A stretch of DNA of 64,000 nucleotides from Hominimerdicola alba. Its GTDB lineage: Bacteria > Bacillota > Clostridia > Oscillospirales > Ruminococcaceae. Location of the stretch: assembly GCF_900112155.1 (NCBI RefSeq), contig NZ_FOKQ01000009.1, positions 59,908-123,907 on the forward strand, read 5' to 3'. Made by a program: the position numbers and the translations under genes. Each line of letters opens with the position of its first letter. Positions within the stretch are counted from its first letter, which is position 1. This document shows positions 17,711 to 26,806 of the stretch, piece after piece. The notes under the pieces are model-generated. The model was not told the origin of the DNA, did not search any database, and saw nothing but the letters and a program-made list of their open reading frames with translations.

Positions 17711-18641
17711 CTCCTTCCGCTCCTGTAAGCTCGATAAATACCTCTTCCAGCTTTTTGCTTTCCTTGGGGTGTACGGAGTAGATGTTTATATCATTCTTCG
17801 CCAGAAGCTTTATAGCCTTCGCGATATCCTGCTGTGCATTCTCGGTCTCAAGTTTAAGGTAAAGCATTTTTTCCTGTGCGCTGATGTTCTCCCCACCGTC
17901 AAGTATCTCCGCCGCTTTTACAGCGTCATCTGTCTCGATAATGTATTCCGTGTATTTATCGTTGGAAAGAGAAGCTATCTCTTCCATTGTGTAAGTGCCT
18001 ATCATTTTGCCCTTGGCGATTATCCCCACGCGGTCGCACATGAGTTCCATCTCACTCATCAGATGGGACGATACCACCACGCATACCCCGTCCGTGTGGG
18101 CAAGGTCTTTCAGGATATCTCTAAGCTCCTTTATACCCTGTGGGTCAAGACCGTTGGTAGGTTCGTCCAGTATCAGAAGTTTGGGTTTGTGCATAAGTGC
18201 CTGAGCCACACCCAGTCTCTGTCTCATACCCAGCGAGTACTTCGATACCTTGTCATCTATGCGGTTTGTAAGCTTTACCATCTCCACTGCTTTGTCTATC
18301 TCGCTAAAATCCAGACCCCTCATTCGTGCATATTGCTTGAGGTTGTCCCTGCCTGACATGAACTTGTATATTTCGGGGTTCTCAACTATGCCCCCAACGT
18401 TGCTCATGGCGTCTTCAAATTCCTTTATAATATCATGCCCGCAGACCTGTATCTCGCCCTCGTCCAGCAGAAGAAGTCCCACCACCGTCTTGATGGTAGT
18501 AGTCTTGCCCGCGCCGTTAGGTCCCAGAAAACCGAACACCTCACCTGCATAGCACTCCATGTTTATATCATGGAGTATCTCCTTTTTGCCGATGGTCTTG
18601 CTGAGCCCCTTTATGCTCAGTGCGATATTCTTCTTATCCAT
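17694..18641 (-). CDS. ABC transporter ATP-binding protein
   Basis: 315 residues: nucleotide-binding domain with Walker A GPNGAGKTTTIK, signature KYSLGMRQRLG, Walker B LLILDEPTNGLDP and the H-loop SSHLMSEM. A C-terminal 90-residue extension is typical of the CcmA/BcrA-like drug-export group. The ATG at 18641 is chosen because AAGGGGGTGA precedes it; the upstream GTG at 18650 lies within that site. It overlaps the permease gene by 17 bases and the upstream gene by 8 bases, so all three are one operon. Confidence 0.92.
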   Translation of the reverse strand: MDKKNIALSIKGLSKTIGKKEILHDINMECYAGEVFGFLGPNGAGKTTTIKTVVGLLLLDEGEIQVCGHDIIKEFEDAMSNVGGIVENPEIYKFMSGRDNLKQYARMRGLDFSEIDKAVEMVKLTNRIDDKVSKYSLGMRQRLGVAQALMHKPKLLILDEPTNGLDPQGIKELRDILKDLAHTDGVCVVVSSHLMSEMELMCDRVGIIAKGKMIGTYTMEEIASLSNDKYTEYIIETDDAVKAAEILDGGENISAQEKMLYLKLETENAQQDIAKAIKLLAKNDINIYSVHPKESKKLEEVFIELTGAEGDGQVG

Positions 18642-19302
18642 CAGCTTCACCCCCTTCGGTCGAATCGGGATATTCTATGTCTACATTAAAGGGATCATTG
18701 AAGGATATGGTCGAGACCTTCCATGTATCACCGTCGCGTAGAAGGTACATATTCATCGAGTCTTTGAGCTTTACAGTCTTCCTGATCTCCTTGTCAGCGC
18801 CATGGCGTACATCCAGGCTTGTGCTGTACACTCCGATGGGAGTAAGCGTCTCAGGTGTACCGTCGCAGTCAAATGTCATCATGAAGTCTATCTGAACATT
18901 CGCGCCGTCAACGCCCCATTTTGTCACCGAAGTGCTTATGGCTTTAAACTCCGCTGAATATATCCTGTCATTACCCGTTGTATCAAGCTCCATGTTTTCT
19001 ACCTGAAATAACATAGTTGACTTGTTTTCACAGCCATAGTAGGCTTCCTCAAGGGTCATCTTGCTGTCACTGCTGATAAAATTATCCTGCAGACAGGCTG
19101 TAAGCTTGCGCTGTACGCCTTCTCTGTTGTCGCCGACGTTAGCCTCAGCTATCCCCTTGCATATCTCGTTAGCCTTGTCGGATATCTCGGGGATATTCTT
19201 TTTGAAAGCCACGTTCTGTGCTATAACATATACTGCCGTACCCGCCGCCAGTACTGCACCAAGCACCAACCCGCGGTTTATGCGATTCCATCTGATCTTC
19301 AT
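18634..19302 (-). CDS. Membrane-anchored protein of unknown function in an ABC operon
   Basis: 222 residues with one N-terminal membrane segment (about 11-30) and an extracytoplasmic domain, ending in an acidic tail. The domain has a mixed alpha/beta look (EGVQRKLTACLQDNFISSDSKMTLEEAYYGCENKS, then several strands). I recognise no family. As first gene of the ABC operon it may be a substrate-capturing or sensing subunit; that is inference from position only. Confidence 0.6.
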   Translation of the reverse strand: MKIRWNRINRGLVLGAVLAAGTAVYVIAQNVAFKKNIPEISDKANEICKGIAEANVGDNREGVQRKLTACLQDNFISSDSKMTLEEAYYGCENKSTMLFQVENMELDTTGNDRIYSAEFKAISTSVTKWGVDGANVQIDFMMTFDCDGTPETLTPIGVYSTSLDVRHGADKEIRKTVKLKDSMNMYLLRDGDTWKVSTISFNDPFNVDIEYPDSTEGGEADG

Positions 19303-19364
19303 TTTGATCCTCTCTTCTCCTATTATTGTTTTTTGAATTATGATATGTATCGTGCTCCGTATTT

Positions 19365-20141
19365 TTACAGCATTTGTTCCAGTCTCTCCGCCCTTTCGTG
19401 TGCAAGTCCCAGAAAACTCCTGATATCAATATGACCATAGTCCCAGTTCATGGGTTCAAGAGTTACCGCACCCTTGTACCCTATGTTTCTTAGGTTCTCC
19501 ATGACCATCGCCAAGTCGATTTTTCCGTCAAAGGGCAGCTGATGCTGACCACGTATCCCGCCGTTATCGTGTAGATGCAGTGCTTTCAGCCTGTCACCAT
19601 AAGCTTTGAGCAGGTCCTTGCCTGAAGCATAGTTTATATGATGACAGCTGTCATAGCAAAACCCCACGTGCGTAAAAGTTACACGTTCCAGCGTTGATTC
19701 AAGATTGCGTATGTTTCTGAGATTTTCAAAAGCTATCTGAACACCCAGTTCTCCCGCCCTGTCGATGATACGGTCGATTCTGCTGTTCCCCAAAGCGTTA
19801 AGCGGGTGACTGTCATCGGGCAGATGTATCACCACCGTCGGGATATGGTACTTGTCACAATCCTCAACGCATTTCAGGTAATCATGCAGTACATGGTCGC
19901 CCGATAAATTATCCTCGGAAAGATCATCCTGTTCATGAACAGGTGCGTGCATATTTTCAAGAATAAGCCCTGCCTGCCCAGCAAGAAAGGCATCCTGCTC
20001 AAAACCCTCTCCGCGCCCGAATTTATCGCTCCACCAAAGCATTACACAGCCAAAGCCTGCCGCTCTGATAAGTCTGTATCTTTCACGGAAGGGCACATCA
20101 TATCCTGCCCCGTATCCAAAGCAGTCATAGATACCTGTCAT
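19365..20141 (-). CDS. Xylose-isomerase-like TIM-barrel sugar epimerase/isomerase
   Basis: 258 residues of the AP endonuclease 2 / xylose-isomerase-like barrel. Metal-site motifs fit the fold: VVIHLPDDSHP, IAFENLRN, HVGFCYDSCHHINY, LKALHLHDNGGIRGQHQLPFDGKID and VTLEPMNWDYGH. Such proteins act on keto-sugars, inositols or hydroxypyruvate; the substrate here is not predictable. The ATG at 20141 has AGGAGG 11 bases upstream. A longer frame to 20267 would add a Phe/Ile-rich stretch that lacks a ribosome site and is rejected. The gene stands alone on the minus strand. Confidence 0.8.
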   Translation of the reverse strand: MTGIYDCFGYGAGYDVPFRERYRLIRAAGFGCVMLWWSDKFGRGEGFEQDAFLAGQAGLILENMHAPVHEQDDLSEDNLSGDHVLHDYLKCVEDCDKYHIPTVVIHLPDDSHPLNALGNSRIDRIIDRAGELGVQIAFENLRNIRNLESTLERVTFTHVGFCYDSCHHINYASGKDLLKAYGDRLKALHLHDNGGIRGQHQLPFDGKIDLAMVMENLRNIGYKGAVTLEPMNWDYGHIDIRSFLGLAHERAERLEQML

Positions 20142-20509
20142 AAACTGTTTTTTCCTCCTGATCCTGACATACACAATCCGATGGGGATATTTTGTTAAAT
20201 ATTTATCATCTTCTCTGATTATGATTATAGCACAATTGTAACTAAAAATCAATAGAAATATCACCACACTAAGAAATATTTAAGATACTTTTATGAAATG
20301 CTTCAAGCGCCATTTTGCGTCACTAATTGCGGCTTTATTATATGGTGCCACGGCACAGTTTAGCGGGTTTTGGAGCGCAAAAGTACAACTTTATGAAAGC
20401 ATTCTCCCGATAAAATCTCCATTCCGCGGTGCAGTGCGCCCTTTGAAGCAATGCACAAATATAAAGAGAAAATAAGTCCGAAATTTTTCACTTTTTGTTT
20501 AAAAAAAGG
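20142..20509. other. Intergenic region between the epimerase and the second MBOAT operon
   Basis: Nothing firmly coding. A 60-codon frame at 20293 lacks a ribosome site and any recognisable feature. The left part must hold the minus-strand promoter of the epimerase gene, but no strong consensus was recognised. Confidence 0.4.
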
Positions 20510-20538
20510 TTGACCTAGGGCGAAATAAGTGGTATAAT
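20510..20538 (+). promoter_or_regulatory. Sigma-A promoter of the MBOAT-DHHW-FkbH-ACP operon
   Basis: TTGACC, 17 bases, TATAAT; one mismatch from consensus. The leader to the GTG start at 20621 is about 75 bases. No terminator is seen until after the ACP gene, so four genes should share this start. Confidence 0.82.
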
Positions 20539-20620
20539 AACTGTATATGACCGAAATCGGCAATTTTCGCTGTTTTTCAGTGAAAATTTTGGAAATTTAT
20601 TGGATTGGGAGTAATATAAC

Positions 20621-22042
20621 GTGGTTTTTGCAGATCTGTTTTTTCTGTATTTCTTCTTGCCTGTGTGCCTGATTTGTTATTTCATCACACGCAACGCAAC
20701 CATAAGAAATATCGTGCTTATAGTTTTTTCAATGATATTCTACGCATGGGGCGAACCTGTGTGGGTAAGCATACTCTGTGTATCCGCACTGGTGGACTAT
20801 TGCAACGGACGAGTCATCGAAAAGCACCCCGAGGGCTGGCAGGCTAAGCTTGCACTGGCATGGTCGCTGATATTCAATCTGGGACTATTGTTCGGCTTCA
20901 AGTACACGGGATTCTTTGTGGAAAACCTGAACAACGCCACTGGACTCGGACTGCCCGTGCCCCACATAAGACTGCCTATAGGCATATCTTTCTATACATT
21001 CCAGACCATATCCTATACCATAGACTGCTACTGGGGCAAGGTTAAGCCGCAGAAGAGTTTCCTGAAATTCCTGATGTACGTATCTCTCTTCCCGCAGCTT
21101 GTGGCAGGTCCTATCGTAAGATACTCCGTTATAGCTGAGGAGATTGAGGACAGAAAGACCACCATCAACGATATATCCGAGGGCTTTTCGCGTATAATAC
21201 TGGGTCTGGGCAAAAAGGTGCTCATCGCCAACAGCCTTAGCACAGTCGTTACCTCGCTTTTCGGCGATGCCGATAATAAGTATTCTGCCATAGATTCCCT
21301 GTCCGTGCTTGGCACATGGTACGGCGCTATACTGGTAGGTCTCTGGTATTACTTCGATTTCTCTGGCTATTCCGATATAGCTATCGGTCTCGGCAGGATA
21401 TTCGGATTCCACTTCGATGAAAACTTCAAGTATCCTTTTATATGCAAGACTATCTCCGAATTCTGGCAGAGATGGCACATCTCCCTGAGTTCGTTCTTCC
21501 GCGATTATGTGCTTTATATCCCAATATTCGGCAAAAGGCGCAAATACGGCGGACTTTTCCTGGTATGGTTCCTGACAGGTCTGTGGCACGGCGCAAGCTG
21601 GAACTTCGTTTTCTGGGGACTTTACTACGGTCTGTTCATCATGATGGAAATGATGATAGGCAAGAAGAAAATGAAGAAAATGCCCGTACCTGTGGCACAT
21701 ATCTATACCAAGACAATAATCTTCCTGGGCTTCGGCATCTTCTATTTCGAAAGCCTGCCCAAGCTCTGTAAGTTCTTCAAGGGACTTATAGGACTTAACG
21801 GCAACGCTTTTTGCGATGCTTATACCGCGAATATCTTCATGGGCAATATCTTCCTGTTCATCGCAGCCATATTCTTCTCAATGCCCGTTATACCCAAGCT
21901 GCGTGAAATGGCATTCAAAAAGCCGGGAAGTGCCTATATCTTCCAGTCAGCAGGCGTTATCTGCAATGCGCTGATGCTTCTGGCAAGCAGTCTGCTGCTG
22001 CTGAACAACACAAACAATCCGTTCCTTTATTTCAGATTCTGA
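20621..22042 (+). CDS. MBOAT-family O-acyltransferase, copy 2 (FkbH/ACP-linked)
   Basis: 473 residues, about ten membrane segments. Family marks: FYAWGEPVWV, SFYTFQTISYTIDCYWG, LFPQLVAGPIVRYSVIAEEIEDR, YFDFSGYSDIAIGLGRIFGF, FWQRWHISLSSFFRDYVLYIPIFGKRR and the catalytic histidine in GLWHGASWNF. It uses a GTG start with GGGAG upstream. Unlike copy 1 at 11975, it heads an operon with a DHHW protein, a HAD-IIIC/FkbH enzyme and an ACP. The acyl donor may therefore be an ACP thioester rather than an unknown cytosolic acetyl donor; this is inference. Confidence 0.92.
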   Translation: MVFADLFFLYFFLPVCLICYFITRNATIRNIVLIVFSMIFYAWGEPVWVSILCVSALVDYCNGRVIEKHPEGWQAKLALAWSLIFNLGLLFGFKYTGFFVENLNNATGLGLPVPHIRLPIGISFYTFQTISYTIDCYWGKVKPQKSFLKFLMYVSLFPQLVAGPIVRYSVIAEEIEDRKTTINDISEGFSRIILGLGKKVLIANSLSTVVTSLFGDADNKYSAIDSLSVLGTWYGAILVGLWYYFDFSGYSDIAIGLGRIFGFHFDENFKYPFICKTISEFWQRWHISLSSFFRDYVLYIPIFGKRRKYGGLFLVWFLTGLWHGASWNFVFWGLYYGLFIMMEMMIGKKKMKKMPVPVAHIYTKTIIFLGFGIFYFESLPKLCKFFKGLIGLNGNAFCDAYTANIFMGNIFLFIAAIFFSMPVIPKLREMAFKKPGSAYIFQSAGVICNALMLLASSLLLLNNTNNPFLYFRF

Positions 22043-22055
22043 GCAGGTGAGCTAA

Positions 22056-24752
22056 ATGATGGATAATAAAAATAACAAGCACTCTCCCGCTTTTGACCTG
22101 GAGGCGCTGACAAAAGCATATGAGCGTTCGCTGAACGATGTTACACTGGGGGGCAAGGATATCCCCACCCCCGAATCAAGAAGGACAGCAAGGAACACCA
22201 AGCCCGTAGGCGAACTGAAAAGCTTCGTGCCCGAGGATTTCACCCCCGCCAGCGAGGGTGCTGCTGAGCATGACAAGATAGTTGATAAGATAAGGGAAGA
22301 CCGCCGCAAGCGCAGTCACAGCATCTGGACGGACAGTCCTCTGCTGAAACCCAAAAAGAGCGTCTGGATAGACGGAGAAGACGAACCCGAAGAGACACAG
22401 CAGACACCTGTCACCCAGCCTGTTTACGGCACTCCTGCCCAGCCTGTACCTACAGTACAGCAGCAGGCTCCCGTGAAAAGACAGCTGCCCCCTGATTTCG
22501 TTGCTCCTCTTCCTGTGATGACCCAGCCCCCCAAGCCCGCACCCGTCCCCGATTTCGGCGAGGTAGTAGGCGCAGCTATGGGCGTTACCCACAAGCAGGA
22601 GCTGGTCATGAACGTAGACTCTCACGGCGATGCAAGAGTACGTGAGGTATCCCACAGGGCAGGCAGGCTGAAAGCAGCAGATTCTCCCAACAAGCGCACA
22701 GTATCGCTGAAAATGCCCATATCAAAAATGAACCTCGATGACCTGCGTGACCCTGTTCCCGAGAAAAAGCCCGAAGCACCTAAAAAGGCTGAAACTTCCG
22801 CAGTGACCGAAAAGATACAGCCCGCCGAAAGTCCAAAATTTACGGATAAAACGGCGGAATTCAGCATAGCAGGCGCAAAGGCTGAAAAGCCCGAAACGGA
22901 GAAGTTTTCTGCGGCAGCCGTAAAGCCCGCGGTATCGGCAAGACCCTCAGCAGAGACTTCTGCTGAGCCAAAGCAGCCTGAGAACGTAAAACCTGCAGTA
23001 AAGTCACCCGCACCCGAAGTGTCCGCAACTGCGCCTGTACGCAAAAAGACTGTACCCGCAGAGGATACAGCTGAAAAGTCTACAAACAGCGAAGAACTCT
23101 ACGATTTTGCGGATATGATACACAAGGTACGCAGCAATAAAAAGGACAGACCCGGCGATACCGCCGAGAAATCTGCCCGCCGCAGTTCTGAATCCAAGAA
23201 GAAGTCAGCATCAAAGCGCCAGAAGACCAAGAACCATGAGCTGGAATTCCGCTTTATAAACTGCATCATGTGCGTGGGCATGGTATTTGCTATATTCTTC
23301 TCCCTGCTTTTCATGGAAAGGGAGAGCGGCTTTATAAATTCCGAAAACAGAAACCTTGCAGAGTTCCCCTCTTTCAGTATAAAGGATTATTTTTCTGGAA
23401 AGTATACCAAGGCGATAGATGATTATTTCACCGATACTATCCCAGGCAGAGAAGAACTGAAAAAGTTCGGCGCAGCTTACGACCGCATGAAAGGTATCGT
23501 CCTGGGCGGTGCTAAGGTAAGCGGTACTCACAAGACAGCCGAAAAGGAAACTCTCGATGAAGAAAAGCGCGCAGCTGTTACCACAGTTACCGCTAATACC
23601 GATCCCAAGGCTATCACCACCACAAAGGCTAAGGATAAGGACGGCAAGAAGACTACCACCAAAAAGGAAGAGGTAGTAAAACTCCCCGAGATACTTGACG
23701 ACGGCGTTCTTGAAGGCGATGTCATAGTATTCGGCAAGGGCAAGGATGTCCGCGCTGTTGCAGGCTACTACGGTATGTTCGAGACAGGTGCCCTCTATGC
23801 CAAGACCATCAACAAGTACAAGGAAGAAATGCCTGAGATCAACGTATATAACATGACCATCCCCACCTCTGCGGCTTACTATATGCCCAAGAACTTCAAG
23901 GACACAGTTTCCGACCAGAAGGATAATATCGACAATATTGCTTCCGAACTCAGCGGCATCATCAATGTTGATGTTTATGACGCAATAGGCGCTCATACCG
24001 ATGAATATATCTATTCACGTACCGACCACCACTGGCAGCCCCTTGGCGCTTACTACGCAGGCAAGGTATTTGCTGAAAAGGCAGGCGTTAAGTACGCTGA
24101 CCTGAAGACCTACGAGAAGTGCAAGATAGACGGCTTCCTTGGTACTATGTACGCTTACAGCAACTATGACAGCGAGCTGGAAGCAAATCCCGATACGTTC
24201 ATCTACTACAAGCCTGATAACGAGTATACAACGACATACTATAATACTGATTTCACCAATGGTGAAGTAGGCAGTATGTTCTTCGATTTTGCTGAGGGCG
24301 TAAACTGCTACTCCGCAATACTTGGACAGGATGAAGAGATAACCGAGGTGACCACCGATGCCGATAACGGCAGAACACTGGTCATCTTCAAGGACAGCTT
24401 CGGTAACGCACTGGTACCTTTCCTGACACACAGCTTCGAGAAGATATACGTGTGTGATTTCAGATACTTCGACGAAAACGCTATAGAGTTCTGCCGTGCG
24501 GTAGGCTGTACTGACCTGCTGTTCTCTATCTCTATAACTTCATGCTCGACGGAAATGCATATCACTGCCATAAACAATAACCGTGTGCAGGATTCCGCAG
24601 TACCGCTGGAGATCCAGTCGGAAGAACCCGAGGAGAGCCAGCCTGAGGAAAAGCCAGAAGAGAACGAGTCGAAGCCCGATGACGGAAATGCCGACAGCAC
24701 TTCCGAAAAAGATGATAATACCGATAATGCCGACGACGGCTATGAGGATTGA
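22056..24752 (+). CDS. DHHW-family protein (AlgX/AlgJ-like SGNH fold) with a very long disordered N terminus
   Basis: 898 residues. Residues 1 to about 390 are low-complexity, rich in Pro, Ala, Lys, Glu, Thr and Ser. A membrane helix follows (about 400-420, CIMCVGMVFAIFFSLLF), then an extracytoplasmic domain starting NRNLAEFPSFSIKDYFSGKYTKAIDDYFTD, typical of this family. The name-giving motif RTDHHWQPLGAYY lies near 650 and the catalytic serine motif IFKDSFGNALVPF near 780. The tail (about 840-898) is acidic. AlgX-type proteins pass acetyl from an MBOAT to a polymer. Here it lies 13 bases after the MBOAT gene and overlaps no gene. The long cytosolic N terminus is unusual. Confidence 0.87.
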   Translation: MMDNKNNKHSPAFDLEALTKAYERSLNDVTLGGKDIPTPESRRTARNTKPVGELKSFVPEDFTPASEGAAEHDKIVDKIREDRRKRSHSIWTDSPLLKPKKSVWIDGEDEPEETQQTPVTQPVYGTPAQPVPTVQQQAPVKRQLPPDFVAPLPVMTQPPKPAPVPDFGEVVGAAMGVTHKQELVMNVDSHGDARVREVSHRAGRLKAADSPNKRTVSLKMPISKMNLDDLRDPVPEKKPEAPKKAETSAVTEKIQPAESPKFTDKTAEFSIAGAKAEKPETEKFSAAAVKPAVSARPSAETSAEPKQPENVKPAVKSPAPEVSATAPVRKKTVPAEDTAEKSTNSEELYDFADMIHKVRSNKKDRPGDTAEKSARRSSESKKKSASKRQKTKNHELEFRFINCIMCVGMVFAIFFSLLFMERESGFINSENRNLAEFPSFSIKDYFSGKYTKAIDDYFTDTIPGREELKKFGAAYDRMKGIVLGGAKVSGTHKTAEKETLDEEKRAAVTTVTANTDPKAITTTKAKDKDGKKTTTKKEEVVKLPEILDDGVLEGDVIVFGKGKDVRAVAGYYGMFETGALYAKTINKYKEEMPEINVYNMTIPTSAAYYMPKNFKDTVSDQKDNIDNIASELSGIINVDVYDAIGAHTDEYIYSRTDHHWQPLGAYYAGKVFAEKAGVKYADLKTYEKCKIDGFLGTMYAYSNYDSELEANPDTFIYYKPDNEYTTTYYNTDFTNGEVGSMFFDFAEGVNCYSAILGQDEEITEVTTDADNGRTLVIFKDSFGNALVPFLTHSFEKIYVCDFRYFDENAIEFCRAVGCTDLLFSISITSCSTEMHITAINNNRVQDSAVPLEIQSEEPEESQPEEKPEENESKPDDGNADSTSEKDDNTDNADDGYED

Positions 24753-24754
24753 TT

Positions 24755-26539
24755 ATGAAAGAACTTGAATACCCCTTTGACAGCGGGTATATAATGAAAA
24801 AGAAAAAGTCGCTGAAAAGGCGGCTTACCGAAGAGACAACACCCGTGCTGACAAATCACATAGCCGTTCTGGGCGGGTCTACCACCTCGGATATAGTATC
24901 GGTGCTGGATCTTTTCCTGCTGAACTACGGCATAAAGGCAGAGTTCTACGAGTGCGAGTATGCCCAGTACAGACAGGAAGCCCTGTTCCCATCGGAAGAA
25001 CTTCTGGCTTTCAAGCCCGAGATAGTCTTCCTGCATACAGGACTTCGCAACCTCACATTCAAGCCGAACCCCAAAATGTCCGAAGCTGAGATAAACGAGG
25101 GTCTTGAAAACGAGATATCAGGCTATAAGCAGATGTGGGAAAGCCTGAAATCAAACTTCGGCTGTGCCATAGTGCAGAACAATTTTGAACTGCCTTCCTT
25201 CCGCCTGCTGGGCAACAGCGACGGCAGTGATAAGAGAGGTCTTGTGAATTACGTTACAAGGCTTAATCTCAGACTGGCAGATGAAATAAACGCCGCAAGC
25301 GGAGTTTATCTCAACGATATCAACTATCTGTCGGCAGTATGCGGACTTGATGTCTGGAGCGACCCACAGTACTGGTATCTCTATAAATACAGCCTTAATA
25401 TCCGCTTTATACCCGACCTCTGCTTTGAAGCCGCAAAGGTCATAAAGGCTATTTGCGGAAGAAATAAAAAGGTGCTGGCGCTTGACCTGGATAATACCCT
25501 CTGGGGCGGTATCGTAGGCGATGACGGCGCCGAGAACCTCACCATAGGGCAGGAAACTGCTGAAGCTATGGCTTACTATCAGTGGCAGGAATATGTCAAG
25601 TCGCTCAAAGACATAGGCGTGCTTCTGACAGTTTGTTCAAAAAACGAAGAAGAAAATGCTCTTGCAGGACTTGAACACCCCGAGGGCGCATTGAAGCCCG
25701 CAGACTTCACGCTGATAAAAGCCAACTGGGAACCCAAGAGCGAGAACCTCATAAATACCGCGAAAGAGCTGGATATCCTGCCTGATGCTATAGTGCTTGC
25801 AGACGATAATCCCGCCGAAAGAGCGATCGTACAAGGCAGCGGATTTTCCGCCCCGGATATGGATAACGTGGCTGATTATATCCGCAATATCGACCGCTCG
25901 GGATTCTTCGAGGTGGTCAGCCTTTCGGCCGATGACCTGAAGCGTACCGAGATGTACGCGGCTAATATGCAGAGAAAGCAGGAGCAGTCAAAGTTCGCGG
26001 ACTACGATGACTATCTCAGGAGCCTTGAAATGTTCGCGGAGATAGCACCATTCAAACCAATGTATGTACAGCGCATTGCCCAGCTTGCGGGCAAGAGCAA
26101 TCAGTTCAACGTGACCACCCGCAGGTATACCGTCACCGAAATGGAAGAGCGTATGAACAGCGATGAGTATATCACCCTGTACGGCAAGCTTGTGGATAAG
26201 TACGGCGATAACGGTGTGGTGTCCGAAGTCATAGGCAAGGTGAACGGCAATAAGCTGGACCTTGAACTGTGGCTCATGAGTTGCCGTGTCCTTAAAAGGG
26301 GCATGGAATACGCTATGCTGGACGAACTGGTGAAAGCCTGCAAGGCAAAAGGCATAGCTGAGATATTCGGGTACTATTACCCCACTGCGAAAAATAAGAT
26401 GGTTGCAGAACTTTTCGGAGAGCTGGGCTTTGAAAAGCAGAGCGCTGACAATGACGGCAATACCGTCTGGAAGATGGACGTTTCAGCACATACCGAAAGC
26501 AAGAATACAGCAATAAATGTCAATACGGAGGAACAATAA
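24755..26539 (+). CDS. FkbH-like HAD-IIIC enzyme (acyl/glyceryl loading onto ACP)
   Basis: 594 residues: an SGNH-like N-terminal region (IAVLGGSTTSDIV onward), a HAD domain with motif I VLALDLDNTLWGG near 247, the Lys/Asp motif LADDNPAERAIV, and a GNAT-like C-terminal domain (about 425-570). FkbH relatives take 1,3-bisphosphoglycerate, remove phosphate and load a glyceryl group onto an acyl carrier protein for polyketide start or extender units. No ketosynthase is present here, so the loaded unit is probably transferred whole. The ATG at 24755 lies 2 bases after the DHHW stop; a TTG at 24749 overlapping it is less likely. The cognate ACP gene starts directly after its stop codon. Confidence 0.88.
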   Translation: MKELEYPFDSGYIMKKKKSLKRRLTEETTPVLTNHIAVLGGSTTSDIVSVLDLFLLNYGIKAEFYECEYAQYRQEALFPSEELLAFKPEIVFLHTGLRNLTFKPNPKMSEAEINEGLENEISGYKQMWESLKSNFGCAIVQNNFELPSFRLLGNSDGSDKRGLVNYVTRLNLRLADEINAASGVYLNDINYLSAVCGLDVWSDPQYWYLYKYSLNIRFIPDLCFEAAKVIKAICGRNKKVLALDLDNTLWGGIVGDDGAENLTIGQETAEAMAYYQWQEYVKSLKDIGVLLTVCSKNEEENALAGLEHPEGALKPADFTLIKANWEPKSENLINTAKELDILPDAIVLADDNPAERAIVQGSGFSAPDMDNVADYIRNIDRSGFFEVVSLSADDLKRTEMYAANMQRKQEQSKFADYDDYLRSLEMFAEIAPFKPMYVQRIAQLAGKSNQFNVTTRRYTVTEMEERMNSDEYITLYGKLVDKYGDNGVVSEVIGKVNGNKLDLELWLMSCRVLKRGMEYAMLDELVKACKAKGIAEIFGYYYPTAKNKMVAELFGELGFEKQSADNDGNTVWKMDVSAHTESKNTAINVNTEEQ

Positions 26540-26782
26540 ATGGACGCTAAAGAACTTAGAAAAAGACTGACAGAAGTTTTCAGAGATGTATTTGATGACG
26601 ATAGCATAGTTATAACAGCCGATACCACAGCAGACGATATCGAGGACTGGGATTCCATCGAGCATATCACACTGATAGGTGCTGTTGAGGACGAGTTCGG
26701 TATGAAGTTCAAAATGGGCGAAGTATCGGGCATGAATAACGTAGGCGAAATGATGAAGATAATCGCCGCAAGAGGAAAGTAA
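26540..26782 (+). CDS. Dedicated acyl carrier protein of the FkbH/MBOAT operon
   Basis: 80 residues of the four-helix ACP fold. The phosphopantetheine serine is Ser39 in EDWDSIEHI, a WDS motif typical of secondary-metabolism or D-alanyl/glyceryl carriers rather than the LGADSLD of fatty-acid ACPs (compare acpP at 46359). The start codon touches the FkbH stop (TAAATG), and ACGGAGG lies in the FkbH end. It should carry the three-carbon or acyl unit from FkbH to the membrane acyltransferase. No phosphopantetheinyl transferase is in the window. Confidence 0.88.
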   Translation: MDAKELRKRLTEVFRDVFDDDSIVITADTTADDIEDWDSIEHITLIGAVEDEFGMKFKMGEVSGMNNVGEMMKIIAARGK

Positions 26783-26806
26783 GCGAAAACGCAAAACCAT
26801 CGGGTG

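Noticed and set aside
17358..18356. 332-codon plus-strand frame opposite the ABC transporter genes
   Set aside because: The minus strand carries intact Walker A, signature and Walker B motifs; the plus frame has no family features.
20293..20475. 60-codon open frame before the second MBOAT gene
   Set aside because: No ribosome site, no recognisable domain, and it overlaps the low-GC leader near the promoter.
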